Assembly: GCA_016714985.1 (NCBI GenBank)
Contig: JADKBS010000034.1
Location: 1-64,000, forward strand
From: Saprospiraceae bacterium
GTDB lineage: Bacteria > Bacteroidota > Bacteroidia > Chitinophagales > Saprospiraceae
Length of the DNA stretch: 64,000 nt
Direction: 5' to 3'
Below are positions 32,834 to 42,076 of the stretch, one piece after another. Numbering within the stretch: the stretch's first letter is position 1; every line of letters begins with the position of its first letter. The notes under the pieces are model-generated. The model did no database searches, was not told where the DNA came from, and was given only the letters and a program-made list of their open reading frames with translations. A program made the position numbers and the translations under genes.

Positions 32834-35227
32834 ATGAAAGCGGAAAACAACGAAAGCGCCAACGGAACGAAGAGCATCAGCTATTTCATGAACACTAAAA
32901 ACTGGTGGCAGCCGCTCATCTTCATCCTCATCATCAGCGTGGCGGGAGTGGGCATGATCGGCTACCAGACCTACAATGACGCCCCACCCATGACCGGCTT
33001 CAAGTCGCCTACGGGCGAGGTGATGATGGACAAAACGACCATCGAGGAAGGGCAAAAGGTCTTCCACAAATATGCCTTGATGGAGTACGGCTCTTTCATG
33101 GGTGACGGTGCGCAGCGTGGGCCCGACTACACCGCCGAGGCCCTGCACTATATCACCGTTTACATGAACGAGTACCAAGTCGAGGCTTTCAAGCGGGAAA
33201 ACAGCCGTGAACCCAACGACATGGAACTGAAAATCATCGGGGAAAACATCAAGTCGGAACTGAAGGAAAACCGCTACGACGAAGCCGGGAACATCGTGGC
33301 CCTGACCGAAGCCCAAGCATATTCGCTGGGAAAGCTGCGGACGTACTACACCGATATTTTCATTGACAAAAACGCCGAGGGCTCGTTCCCGCCCAAGGAC
33401 TACATCACCGACCGAAAAGAGGTGGAAAATCTAGCTTCCTTCTTCTTCTGGGGAGCTTGGGTCTGCGCCGTGGAGCGGCCGGGCAGCAATTTCAGCTACA
33501 CCCACAACTGGCCGTTCGACCCCGCTGCTGGCAACACGCCCACCTCTCCTGTCATACTATGGAGCGTACTGGGGATGCTGGCTTTTGTACTGATGTGCGG
33601 CATCGTGCTGTACTACATCGGGCAGTACAACCAGCTCCCCAACAAGTTTTTCAAGCCAGCGGGCAAGGACCTGCTGACTGCCGAAAAGGTCGCCAATTTC
33701 AAGCCGACCCCGACGCAGCGAGCTACTTACAAGTTTTTCGCCGTAGCAGCCTTGCTGTTTTTCCTGCAAGTGGCCAGCGGCATCATCACCATCAACGATT
33801 TTGTCAACTTCTTGGGATGGTTCGGCATCCACCCATCGGAGGTATTCCCGGTGACCATGTCACGCAGTTGGCACTTGATGCTAGCGCTCTACTGGATTTC
33901 AATTTGCTGGATAGCCTCTTCCATTTTCATTTGCCCAATCCTATCCAAAAAGGAAATACCGGGTCAACTTCCGCTCATCAACACGTTGTTCTGGATGCTG
34001 ATTGTGTTGGCGGGCGGCTCGCTGCTGGGCATGGTACTTGGGCCAAAAGGCGTCTTCGGCGAGTGGTGGCACCTGCTGGGGCACCAGGGCTGGGAGTATG
34101 TTGACTTCGGAAAAATTTACCAAGCCCTGCTCATGCTCATCTTCGTGATGTGGGGGATAATCGTTTACCGGGGCGTAAAACCCGCCTTCGTGAAGGGCGA
34201 GCCTTGGAACCTGCCCAACTGGATTATCTACTCCGTCATCGGCATCCCGCTGCTGTTCCTGTCGGGCTTCGTGGCCACGCCAGAGACCAATTTCGTCATC
34301 GCCGACTTCTGGCGATGGATGGTCATCCACATGTGGGTCGAGGCGTTCTTCGAGGTGTTCATCACGGTCATCGTCAGCTACCTGATGGTGCTGATGGGCC
34401 TCGTGAGCCGACAGGCCGCCATCCGGGTGGTGTATTTCGCCACCATCCTTTTCCTCGGAACGGGGCTGCTGGGCATCTCCCACAATTTTTACTGGAACGC
34501 CAAGCCCGTGGCCACGATGGCGCTCGGCTCGGTGTTTTCCACCCTGCAATTTGTCCCCCTCATCCTACTGACGGTGGAGGCATGGCGCTTCAAGAACATG
34601 CCCCGCATGGCTGTCAACGGCATTGGCCAAAACCAATTGGGCAACTTTGGTTTCCCAGAGGTTTTCCTGTTCCTCGTCGCCACCAATTTCTGGAACTTCT
34701 TCGGGGCAGGCGTCATGGGCATCATTGTCAACCTGCCCATCATGAACTACTTCGAGCACGGCTCCTACCTTACCATCAACCATGCCCACGCTGCGCTGAT
34801 GGGGGTTTACGGAAATATTTCATTAGCTGCCATGCTGTTCGCTTCCCGCCTATTGCTCAAGGGAAACCGCTGGAGCGAGAAGCTGGTCAAGTTCGCCTTC
34901 TGGTCCATCAATGCTGGCCTGATGCTGATGGTCATGCTGGACCTTTTCCCGGCAGGAGCTATCCAGTTCAAGGCCATCGTGGACAATGGGCTGTGGTTCG
35001 CCCGCTCTCATGCTTTCACTGGCGGCGGCATCTTCGAGCAGTTGACGTGGCTGCGGGGCATCGGGGCGTCGGTGTTCTTCTTTGGCGGCGTGATACCATT
35101 GACTTGGTTCATCGTGTCGAGGTGGGGCTCGCTGAAAAAGCCTTCTGACCAGGTTGAAGAACTGGTAAAATACACGGGGCAAACAAACCCGCCTCAAACC
35201 GAACCGGAAGAAGCCTTGTACGCATGA
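32834..35227 (+). CDS. nod: qNOR-family protein, putative nitric oxide dismutase (Nod)
   Basis: A 797-residue haem-copper-type membrane protein with an N-terminal cytochrome-like periplasmic domain and about 13 helices. The catalytic segment has HMWVE (His499, Glu503) and GISHNFYWNAKP, so the FeB pair is His550-Asn551, where NO reductases have His-His. The spacing of these residues equals His508, Glu512, His559, His560 of the Geobacillus qNOR with a constant offset of nine. The qNOR quinol-binding block (A-H-Y-x-V-E-G) is replaced by GIITINDFVNFLG, with no His or Glu. Lost quinol site plus His-to-Asn are the features reported for Nod of Methylomirabilis, which converts 2 NO to N2 and O2. ATG at 32834 is chosen. 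Activity is inferred. The alternative is an inactive or divergent NO reductase. Confidence 0.8.
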   Translation: MKAENNESANGTKSISYFMNTKNWWQPLIFILIISVAGVGMIGYQTYNDAPPMTGFKSPTGEVMMDKTTIEEGQKVFHKYALMEYGSFMGDGAQRGPDYTAEALHYITVYMNEYQVEAFKRENSREPNDMELKIIGENIKSELKENRYDEAGNIVALTEAQAYSLGKLRTYYTDIFIDKNAEGSFPPKDYITDRKEVENLASFFFWGAWVCAVERPGSNFSYTHNWPFDPAAGNTPTSPVILWSVLGMLAFVLMCGIVLYYIGQYNQLPNKFFKPAGKDLLTAEKVANFKPTPTQRATYKFFAVAALLFFLQVASGIITINDFVNFLGWFGIHPSEVFPVTMSRSWHLMLALYWISICWIASSIFICPILSKKEIPGQLPLINTLFWMLIVLAGGSLLGMVLGPKGVFGEWWHLLGHQGWEYVDFGKIYQALLMLIFVMWGIIVYRGVKPAFVKGEPWNLPNWIIYSVIGIPLLFLSGFVATPETNFVIADFWRWMVIHMWVEAFFEVFITVIVSYLMVLMGLVSRQAAIRVVYFATILFLGTGLLGISHNFYWNAKPVATMALGSVFSTLQFVPLILLTVEAWRFKNMPRMAVNGIGQNQLGNFGFPEVFLFLVATNFWNFFGAGVMGIIVNLPIMNYFEHGSYLTINHAHAALMGVYGNISLAAMLFASRLLLKGNRWSEKLVKFAFWSINAGLMLMVMLDLFPAGAIQFKAIVDNGLWFARSHAFTGGGIFEQLTWLRGIGASVFFFGGVIPLTWFIVSRWGSLKKPSDQVEELVKYTGQTNPPQTEPEEALYA

Positions 35228-35319
35228 CCCAAGGCGTTGTCAAAATTGATTGGCAGGCGGCATGGTTGGCCGCCTGTTCTTTGCCTAAGCTACCCTCAGA
35301 ATTCAAAAAAATTGATTTT

Positions 35320-35799
35320 ATGAAAGCTTTAATCATGGCCTTCTCGTGCTTCATCCTCCTACTGGCTTGCGGAGCGGGGGAACGTGAAAATGCCCTAAAA
35401 CTTGCCACCGAAAAGCAATCATTGAATTGCGAGATGGAACGCCTCCGGGGTCAAACTGCCACCCTTTGGGATGAAATGGAAGCCTATTTGGACAAGAACC
35501 TCCCCGCCGATATGCCTCCGGCAGAGCGCGCGAACATGGTGACCATCAGGAATGCCAACTTGATAACGATGTTCAAGGCTTTCACAAAATTGGACACTGC
35601 CATCCAGCAAAAAGTGAACGAAGCAGGTGCCGCAGACCGCAGCATTGCCGAAGGCATGAAATCCGTGAAGGAAAAGCTGGACAAGGTGGAGCAGGCCATG
35701 AACGAGGCATTGCTTAAAGTCCAAGCACACAGCGACCGCCAATACCAACAACTAAAAGAAGAATTGCATGGGCTTGAAAACAAGCCGTGCCGTTTATAA
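35320..35799 (+). CDS. Coiled-coil lipoprotein after the Nod-like gene
   Basis: ATG at 35320 gives a 159-residue lipoprotein (MKALIMAFSCFILLLACGAG, lipobox L-L-A-C). The mature part is helical with two coiled-coil runs (EKQSLNCEMERLRGQTATLW and VKEKLDKVEQAMNEALLKVQ) and two cysteines near the ends. The start at 35224 overlapping the Nod-like stop is rejected, as it would hide the signal. It lies 92 bases after the Nod-like gene in the same direction and may be its partner, but no function can be named. Confidence 0.7.
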   Translation: MKALIMAFSCFILLLACGAGERENALKLATEKQSLNCEMERLRGQTATLWDEMEAYLDKNLPADMPPAERANMVTIRNANLITMFKAFTKLDTAIQQKVNEAGAADRSIAEGMKSVKEKLDKVEQAMNEALLKVQAHSDRQYQQLKEELHGLENKPCRL

Positions 35800-35833
35800 T
35801 CCACTTCATCATTAACTAAATCATTTTTCTGCC

Positions 35834-37213
35834 ATGAACAGGAGACTTATTCAATTTTTCACCATTGCCTTGATGCTTGCCGTTGGGCTCATGTCCTGCC
35901 AAAAGGACGAAGACCCCATTGAGCAAAAATTGACCAAAGACTATTCAAATGAGGTTGCGCACGAATGGATGGATTTCTATACCGACATCGAGCGCTACAC
36001 GCCGGGCTACCGCCCGCCCGTTTCCGCAAGGGCGGCGGCCTACATCAGTTTGGCAGCTTACGAGGCTGCCGTGCAGGGCATGCCGGAGTACAATTCGCTG
36101 GTGAGCCACTACAATGGGCTGTCGCTCCCCGTGGCCGAAAAGGGCCTGGAATACCACTGGCCCACTTGCGTGCATGCAGCCTACGCCAAGTCGTTCGAAG
36201 CGTTTTTCCCCACCGCACCTGCCGACAAGCTGAACCAATTGTACATTTTGGAGAAAAAGTACAACGACAAGTTCTCGGCGGAGGTGCCACAGGATGTTTA
36301 CAACCGCTCGAAAGCATTCGGGGAAGTCATTGCCGAGACCGTTTTCGTTTGGTCAAGGACAGACGCCGCTGGCCATGAGGCTTACCTCCACAACAACGAC
36401 CCCAGCTACATCCCACCCGCTGGAATTGGGCGTTGGCAGCCTACCTATCCCGATTACACCCCGGCGCTGTTGCCGAATTGGGGGCAGGTAAGGACCTTTG
36501 CCGCCAGCCAAGACGACAAAGTGGTTGCCCCGCTTGCCTATAGCGAAGACCCCAATTCCGAACTGTACAACCAGGCACGGGAAACGATGCTAAAGGTCAG
36601 CAAAATCAAGGCGGGCAACCCCGACTACCCAGAGGACGAATGGATTGCCGACTTCTGGAGCGACGACTGCCCCACCAAGACCCTGACGCCCGCCGCCCGC
36701 TGGGTAGCCATTACCAACCAACTCGTCGAGGCGGAAAACGTCAGCCTCGACTTTGCCGTGTATGCCTACGCAAAGGTCAGCTTTGCGCTCTGCGACGCTG
36801 GCATCCGCTGCTGGGGCGAAAAATACGTGTACAACTACATCCGCCCGATAGACTATATCCGACAGGTGATGGGGCAGCCCGACTGGAACACCATCATGTG
36901 CCCAGCCGACGGCAATTTCTACACCCCCAATTTCCCGACCTACCCATCTGGGCACGCCACGTTTGCCTCGGCATCTGCGGAGGTGCTCTCAGACCTTTTT
37001 GGTTATAGCTATTCCATGACCGACCGCTGCCACGAGGGGCGGGTCGAGTTCCTGAGCACTCCCCGCAGCTTCGGCAGCTTTGATGAAATGGCGGACGAGA
37101 ACGCCTATTCCCGCATCCCGTTGGGCGTGCATTTCCGCATGGATGCCGAGGCTGGCGTTGACTTGGGTCACAAGGTTGGGAAGAAGGTGAACAGCCTGCC
37201 TTGGAAGAAATAG
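35834..37213 (+). CDS. Vanadium-dependent haloperoxidase/PAP2-like lipoprotein
   Basis: A 459-residue lipoprotein (LMLAVGLMSCQKDEDPIEQK) of the PAP2/haloperoxidase superfamily. Near the C-terminus it has NFPTYPSGHATFASASAEVL (the S-G-H oxyanion motif with general His) and RIPLGVHFRMDAEAGVDLGH (R-x5-H motif), which together bind vanadate or phosphate. An upstream K/R-rich motif is less clear (KYVYNYIRPIDYIRQVMG). It could oxidise halides with peroxide or act as an acid phosphatase. Its location in a denitrification region has no obvious reason. Confidence 0.75.
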   Translation: MNRRLIQFFTIALMLAVGLMSCQKDEDPIEQKLTKDYSNEVAHEWMDFYTDIERYTPGYRPPVSARAAAYISLAAYEAAVQGMPEYNSLVSHYNGLSLPVAEKGLEYHWPTCVHAAYAKSFEAFFPTAPADKLNQLYILEKKYNDKFSAEVPQDVYNRSKAFGEVIAETVFVWSRTDAAGHEAYLHNNDPSYIPPAGIGRWQPTYPDYTPALLPNWGQVRTFAASQDDKVVAPLAYSEDPNSELYNQARETMLKVSKIKAGNPDYPEDEWIADFWSDDCPTKTLTPAARWVAITNQLVEAENVSLDFAVYAYAKVSFALCDAGIRCWGEKYVYNYIRPIDYIRQVMGQPDWNTIMCPADGNFYTPNFPTYPSGHATFASASAEVLSDLFGYSYSMTDRCHEGRVEFLSTPRSFGSFDEMADENAYSRIPLGVHFRMDAEAGVDLGHKVGKKVNSLPWKK

Positions 37214-37379
37214 CCACAAATAAAATGTCTTAGGATTTAGACAGATTTTGATACCAAGCTGGGCGGGTCATTGTGGCTTGCCCGGCGTTTTTTTCACGAT
37301 TGAAAACATCGGTAGGCTTTATGGATAATCATATTTTAAATTGATAGACAGTAAAGCGTAAGTAGCTGATTTTCAACAA

Positions 37380-37423
37380 AATGACCTTAATGACCAATGA
37401 CTTTCAATGACTTTCAATAATAA
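37380..37423. repeat. AATGAC-type direct repeats before the first RIC gene
   Basis: AATGACC and AATGACTTTC units occur four times between 37380 and 37423. The same loose unit (AATGACTAATGACC) is found at 16895-16920 in the nos cluster. The 276-base gap (37214-37489) shows no coding potential and no clear promoter box apart from AT-rich stretches. Confidence 0.45.
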
Positions 37424-37489
37424 AACCCGAGTTCTAATAATTGAAGGGGCGGCAAGCTGTCGCCTCTTTTTCAGCACTCGAATTTCAGC

Positions 37490-38248
37490 ATGGAAAACTT
37501 GCTTGAAGCCACTTTGACAGAATTGGTCAACGAACACCCCGCTGCTGCTGCTGTTTTTGAGAAATACCTTCTCGACTTTTGCTGCAATGACAAGTGTAAG
37601 CTGAAAAATGCCTGCCAAGCCCAAGGCTTGGATGCCACCGCCGTCATAATGGAATTGGAGAGTGCCTTCTCAAAGCGGGAAGCCCCAGAGATACCCTACC
37701 TTAAATACAAGCCCCTTGACGAGTTGACGGACTATATCGTGGAGCGCCACCACAACTACGTCCGGGAGATGATTCCCCGACTCTTGTCACATACCAAAAG
37801 GGTGGCAGAACGGCATGGCGAAGACAATCCCGATTTGGTGAAAATCGCAGGGCTATGGGAAATGGTCGCCGAGAAAATGACCTTGTATATGTTCAGGGAA
37901 GAGCGGGACTTATTCCCTTATATTAAGCGATTGGTTCAGGCTAAAAGGATGCATGACCCTTGGTTGTTTCCACGCTACCCTTTTGTTTCCGCTGCCACCC
38001 AGTCCATGGAAAATGAGCATGACAAAGTTAGCGGTTTGATGCAAGAAATAAGGGGCCTGAGCAACAACTTCACCCCACCACCCGGTGCCTGCACGGCCCA
38101 CCGCCTTTGCTTTCACGAGTTGAAGGAGTTTGAGGAGGATTTGCAGCGTCATGTTCATTTGGAAAACCACCTGCTTTTTCCCAGTGCGAAAGAACTGGAA
38201 ACCGCTGCGCTTATGGGATTTGTAATGGAAAAGGTGGCGGTCGGATAG
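37490..38248 (+). CDS. ric: Di-iron repair protein RIC (ScdA/YtfE family), copy 1
   Basis: The 252-residue protein has an N-terminal ScdA_N/DUF542 domain (LVNEHPAAAAVFEKYLLDFC) with a C-C pair and a CNDKCKLKNAC cluster, then a hemerythrin-like four-helix bundle with VERHHNYVREMIPRLL, EERDLFPYIKRLV, ENEHDKVSGLMQ and HVHLENHLLFP. These histidines and glutamates bind a di-iron centre. RIC proteins repair iron-sulfur clusters damaged by NO or peroxide in the cytoplasm. A second copy is at 49179, so the organism has two. It stands alone, between repeats and the uncharacterised gene at 38336. Confidence 0.92.
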   Translation: MENLLEATLTELVNEHPAAAAVFEKYLLDFCCNDKCKLKNACQAQGLDATAVIMELESAFSKREAPEIPYLKYKPLDELTDYIVERHHNYVREMIPRLLSHTKRVAERHGEDNPDLVKIAGLWEMVAEKMTLYMFREERDLFPYIKRLVQAKRMHDPWLFPRYPFVSAATQSMENEHDKVSGLMQEIRGLSNNFTPPPGACTAHRLCFHELKEFEEDLQRHVHLENHLLFPSAKELETAALMGFVMEKVAVG

Positions 38249-38335
38249 GCTCTAAATAGAATTCAAATTTAGTGGCAAGGAAGGGTCAAATAATTTCGTT
38301 TTTCCGCTCATTGCCGTCATTTATAAAACAACCAG

Positions 38336-40153
38336 ATGTTCAAACCACTGTTGCACAAATTCCATATCCCCGTCATGGGGATTGGCTTTACGATTGACAC
38401 ACCGATTAAGGTTGCCCGCTTTGGCATCTCCTCCGTCATTTCCATTGTGGAGGATGAATTGATTGAGCAAATGCGGGAATTCCATTGCCGGAAAGCAGGA
38501 GAGGAATATGTTCCCATAAAAACGGGGGACGAAGATTGGCGGGCAAGGCGCATCACGGCCTACCTGAACCTTGTCCACCGCATCGTGCAACGGCAGACCG
38601 AGCAATTGCGGCAGCTTCCTTTCGAGCCAAGTTCAGAAATCTTGAAGTATTTCGAGCTGTTGCCCGATGATTCCCCCGCAAAAAGGATATTCACGGCGAT
38701 GATGGAAATGGAGGAAGGAAACGCCAAGAAATTGCTGCAAAAACAGTTGCGCAGCTTTATTGAAGCAGGCTCCATTGATGTCAATATCATGTCGAAATTG
38801 GACAGGGTGAACTATGCAAAAAACGGCGAGCCGCTGCCGACCGAATATTCGGATGGACATGCTGCGCTGCGGGGTTTTGCCAATAGTGAATTAAATGGTG
38901 CGGTCATATTTTCCGCAGGGTTTAATCCCCGTTTATACGCTTATATTGAAACCTTCCCCGATTTTTTACCGGATATAAATGGGGCATTTAAAAAAAACAT
39001 AATCCTCAAGGTCAGCGACTACCGCTCTGCCCTCACGCAGGGGAAACTCCTGGCCAAGAAAGGGCTTTGGGTGTCGGAATTCAGGATTGAATCGGGGCTG
39101 AACTGCGGCGGCCATGCCTTTGCCACCGATGGCTTATTGCTCGGCCCCATCCTCGAAGAATTCAAAAACAACCGCTCGGCACTTGGCTTGGAATTGATGG
39201 AGCTATGCAACCATGCACTGGTGGCGAAGGGATTTAAACCCTTCGTTGCACCGCCTGAAATCCGGCTCACCGTACAGGGCGGAATCGGCACGGCGAATGA
39301 AAATGATTTCCTGCTGGACTATTATGAGGCTGACAGCACCGGCTGGGGAAGCCCGTTTTTATTGGTTCCCGAAGCCACCGAGGTGGACGAAGGCACTTTG
39401 CAGCAGTTGGCCACGGCAGAAAAGGAGGATTATTATTTGAGCAATGCTTCCCCCCTCGGCATCCCGTTCAACAATTTCAGGAAAAGCACTTCAGAAGCGC
39501 AGCGCAAGGCCCGCATCGCAAAGGGGCGGCCCGGCAGCCCGTGCTACAAAAAATTCCTTTCGTCCAATACCGAGTTCACGGAAGTGCCCATTTGCACGGC
39601 CTCCCGCCAATACCAGGAATTGAAAATCAAGGAACTAAAAGAAAAGAACCTCCCCGCCGATTTATATGAAAAGGAGTACGACAACATCGTGGCAAAAGAC
39701 TGCCTCTGCGAAGGGCTTGGCACGGCTGCGCTGCTCAAGGAAGGGCTGCCGCTTTCGCACAAACTCACTGCCGTGGCTATCTGCCCCGGCCCGAACCTCG
39801 CTTATTTTTCCGGCATATTTTCCCTGAAGCAAATGGTTGACCATATCTACGGACGGGTAAACGTCCTCAACCAAGTCCACCGACCGAATATGTTCGTGAA
39901 TGAACTGGGGCTTTACCTGAATTATTTTAAAAACGAATCCAATAAATACCTTGAAACAGCCACCTTGCAGCAAACCCGTTACCTGCAAAAATTCCAAACC
40001 AACCTGTTGTCGGGCATTGAGTATTACAGGAGTTTGGCAGTTGGTATAAAACAAGGTGCTTGGTCTTTTTTGAGGGAAATGAAGGAGGATTTGAAGGTGA
40101 TGGAAGGGGCGATTTTGAAAATCCCGATTCCTTTGGCGGTGGAGGTCAAATAG
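38336..40153 (+). CDS. Large conserved protein of unknown function, possible TIM-barrel enzyme
   Basis: A 605-residue soluble protein that I cannot assign. It starts FHIPVMGIGFTIDTPIKVAR, whose G-I-G-F-T-I-D-T-P strand-turn pattern recalls the first strand of FMN-binding TIM barrels such as nitronate monooxygenase or glutamate synthase. It has a glycine-rich block SGLNCGGHAFATDGLLLGPI and several spaced cysteines (PICTASRQY, KDCLCEGLGTAAL, ICPGPNL) that could bind an iron-sulfur cluster. It lies directly before the PTPS homologue (33-base gap). My memory is that such proteins occur in other Bacteroidota denitrifiers. Function unknown. Confidence 0.6.
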   Translation: MFKPLLHKFHIPVMGIGFTIDTPIKVARFGISSVISIVEDELIEQMREFHCRKAGEEYVPIKTGDEDWRARRITAYLNLVHRIVQRQTEQLRQLPFEPSSEILKYFELLPDDSPAKRIFTAMMEMEEGNAKKLLQKQLRSFIEAGSIDVNIMSKLDRVNYAKNGEPLPTEYSDGHAALRGFANSELNGAVIFSAGFNPRLYAYIETFPDFLPDINGAFKKNIILKVSDYRSALTQGKLLAKKGLWVSEFRIESGLNCGGHAFATDGLLLGPILEEFKNNRSALGLELMELCNHALVAKGFKPFVAPPEIRLTVQGGIGTANENDFLLDYYEADSTGWGSPFLLVPEATEVDEGTLQQLATAEKEDYYLSNASPLGIPFNNFRKSTSEAQRKARIAKGRPGSPCYKKFLSSNTEFTEVPICTASRQYQELKIKELKEKNLPADLYEKEYDNIVAKDCLCEGLGTAALLKEGLPLSHKLTAVAICPGPNLAYFSGIFSLKQMVDHIYGRVNVLNQVHRPNMFVNELGLYLNYFKNESNKYLETATLQQTRYLQKFQTNLLSGIEYYRSLAVGIKQGAWSFLREMKEDLKVMEGAILKIPIPLAVEVK

Positions 40154-40186
40154 GCGTTTGCGGCGTTTTATCAAAAGAAAAAGCGA

Positions 40187-40654
40187 ATGAAACCGCACCA
40201 AATATTACGGGTCACCAAGTCCTTCACCTTCGAAATGGCACATGCCCTCGCAGGCTACGATGGTGATTGCCGCAACATCCACGGGCATTCCTACAAGCTC
40301 TTCGTCACCCTACGGGGGAGGCCCTTGCAACAGTCGGGGCACCCAAAGGATGGCATGGTCATGGACTTTTCACAACTGAAAAAATTGGTCAGGGAAAAGG
40401 TATTGGACACCTACGACCACGCTTTGGCGCTAAATGGCATGGCTTCCCAAGTCGTGGCCATGGAGTTGGCAAAACACTACGGAAAAGTTGTGGCGCTGCC
40501 CTTCCAACCCACCTGCGAAAACCTCTTGCTGGACATTGTGGAGAAAATACAAGGCAGCCTACCCCCAGCGGTCGAGTTGTTTGAAGTGAAATTATTTGAA
40601 ACAGCCACTTCCTATTCAGTATGGTGCATGGAAGATGAGTCAACTATGCCCTGA
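40187..40654 (+). CDS. 6-pyruvoyltetrahydropterin synthase/QueD family protein
   Basis: The 155-residue protein has the PTPS/QueD zinc site: FEMAHALAGYDGDCRNIHGHSY (His from AHAL and the pair HGHSY) and a catalytic DHALALN segment and PTCENLLLDIVE glutamate block. It makes a pterin or deazapurine intermediate. The 9-residue gap between zinc histidines and the CxxIHGHS form fit QueD and PTPS alike. It follows the unknown large gene by 33 bases, so a shared pathway is possible, for example a special pterin cofactor. Confidence 0.85.
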   Translation: MKPHQILRVTKSFTFEMAHALAGYDGDCRNIHGHSYKLFVTLRGRPLQQSGHPKDGMVMDFSQLKKLVREKVLDTYDHALALNGMASQVVAMELAKHYGKVVALPFQPTCENLLLDIVEKIQGSLPPAVELFEVKLFETATSYSVWCMEDESTMP

Positions 40655-40737
40655 AAGTAGTCAAAGAATAGTTCATAAGGCAGGGAGTGAGCTGCACCTG
40701 GCATATTCAAAAGTGTGAAATAAAAGCTAAACAATTT

Positions 40738-41202
40738 ATGGAAGATAGAACTGTCACCATGACCGAAATTGTCCTGCCCAACGATACCAACCCATTGGGC
40801 ATATTGCTGGGCGGGCGATTGCTTTATTGGATGGACATCGCAGCTGCGATATGCGCCCAAAACCACGCTGGAATGGTTGCGGTTACGGTCTCCATTGACA
40901 GCGTTTCGTTTGATTGCCCCATAAGATTAGGGGACGTGACATACATCATCGCCAGGTTGACGAGGGTGTTCCGTACATCCTTGGAAATTTATGTGGAAGT
41001 GTTCAAAAAAGAAACAGGGGCACATACACGGCAGAAAACCAACGAGGCTTATTTCACGTTTGTCGCCTTGGGCGGAGACGGACGGCCCACGGCCATCGAA
41101 CCTATATTACCCAAAAACAGGGAAGAACAAATGCTGTTTGATGCCGCTCTGGGACGGAGGGATACACGGAAGAATAAAAACAAGAAAGATGAACCGAGTT
41201 AA
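40738..41202 (+). CDS. Acyl-CoA thioesterase, hotdog fold
   Basis: From ATG at 40738 (MEDRTVTMTEIVLPNDTNPL) the product is 154 residues with the YciA/ACOT hotdog pattern GILLGGRLLYWMDIAAAICA, where N-P-L-G-x-L-L-G-G carries the catalytic Asp and N-terminal helix. It ends with a Lys-rich tail. It probably hydrolyses acyl-CoA in the cytoplasm. The start at 40687 is rejected because its codons lie in the spacer. It has no clear link to the surrounding denitrification genes. Confidence 0.85.
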   Translation: MEDRTVTMTEIVLPNDTNPLGILLGGRLLYWMDIAAAICAQNHAGMVAVTVSIDSVSFDCPIRLGDVTYIIARLTRVFRTSLEIYVEVFKKETGAHTRQKTNEAYFTFVALGGDGRPTAIEPILPKNREEQMLFDAALGRRDTRKNKNKKDEPS

Positions 41203-41403
41203 AATGCGGACTGTGTTCATGCTTGGGGAACAAGGCGAATGGTCTGCCTTGAAAAAAATAGGACATCTTTTTGAGCATTTTTTTTGGCGGAGTAACCGCT
41301 ATAAACTTCCTAAACTTTGGCAGTTCTATACAGTCAACTTTAGGGGATTATTTATTAGTTGATACAGCTACATTTATTTACATTCGCCTTGAAAAATAAG
41401 ACG

Positions 41404-42048
41404 ATGCCACCCTACCGCATTCTGCTTGCCGACGACCACCAAATCATCCTTGATGGACTGAGGGACATCATCGAATCTACCACTGATTTTCTTGTGGTCG
41501 GCAGGGCAGTCAATGGCAAGGCAGCGGTAAGTGCGGTAGCCGCCAGCCTGCCCGACCTACTGCTTATGGACCTGAACATGCCGGGTATGGATGGGCTTGA
41601 GGTTTTGAAGGAAGTCCGCCAAAGGTTTCCTAAAGTGAAAGTGCTGGTGCTCACCATGTACGATTCTGTGGAATTGGCAAAAAAGGCCCTGTCAATGGGA
41701 GCAAACGGCTACCTACTCAAAGAGCACGGCAAGGACGAACTGCTGACCGCCCTGCGGCAGGTGGTAACAGGCGAACAGTACCTCAGCGAAAAAATCCGGC
41801 GGCAAATACAGCCTGATAAAGTGCGTTTTCAGGATGATTTCCAGAAAAAGCTGAGCCTCTCGCAGCGGGAAACCGAAATCCTGCGCCTCATAGCCCGATC
41901 CTACACGAACAAAGAAATTGCCGACAAACTGTACCTGAGCGAACTGACCGTGCAGACACATCGCCGCAACCTGAAGCGAAAACTAAAGGCGGAACACACC
42001 GCCGACCTCGTGCGGTTTGCGTATGAAAATGGAATTTCAGACCTTTAG
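41404..42048 (+). CDS. NarL/FixJ-type response regulator
   Basis: The 214-residue regulator has a receiver domain (RILLADDHQIILDGL, phospho-acceptor Asp in LLLMDLNMPGMDGL, Thr in LVLTMYDS, Lys in LLKEHG) and a LuxR helix-turn-helix end (LSQRETEILRLIARSYTNKE). ATG at 41404 is used, since the longer start at 41359 adds codons without homology. It is followed 28 bases later by the matching kinase, so together they form a two-component system. The trigger is unknown. Confidence 0.9.
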   Translation: MPPYRILLADDHQIILDGLRDIIESTTDFLVVGRAVNGKAAVSAVAASLPDLLLMDLNMPGMDGLEVLKEVRQRFPKVKVLVLTMYDSVELAKKALSMGANGYLLKEHGKDELLTALRQVVTGEQYLSEKIRRQIQPDKVRFQDDFQKKLSLSQRETEILRLIARSYTNKEIADKLYLSELTVQTHRRNLKRKLKAEHTADLVRFAYENGISDL

Positions 42049-42076
42049 CACGTCTTCCAACAAAACACTTTACCCT

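Noticed and set aside
32834..35227. Plain quinol-dependent NO reductase (qNorB)
   Set aside because: Overall length and fold fit, but the quinol block and the second FeB histidine are absent, so the plain name would hide the key difference.
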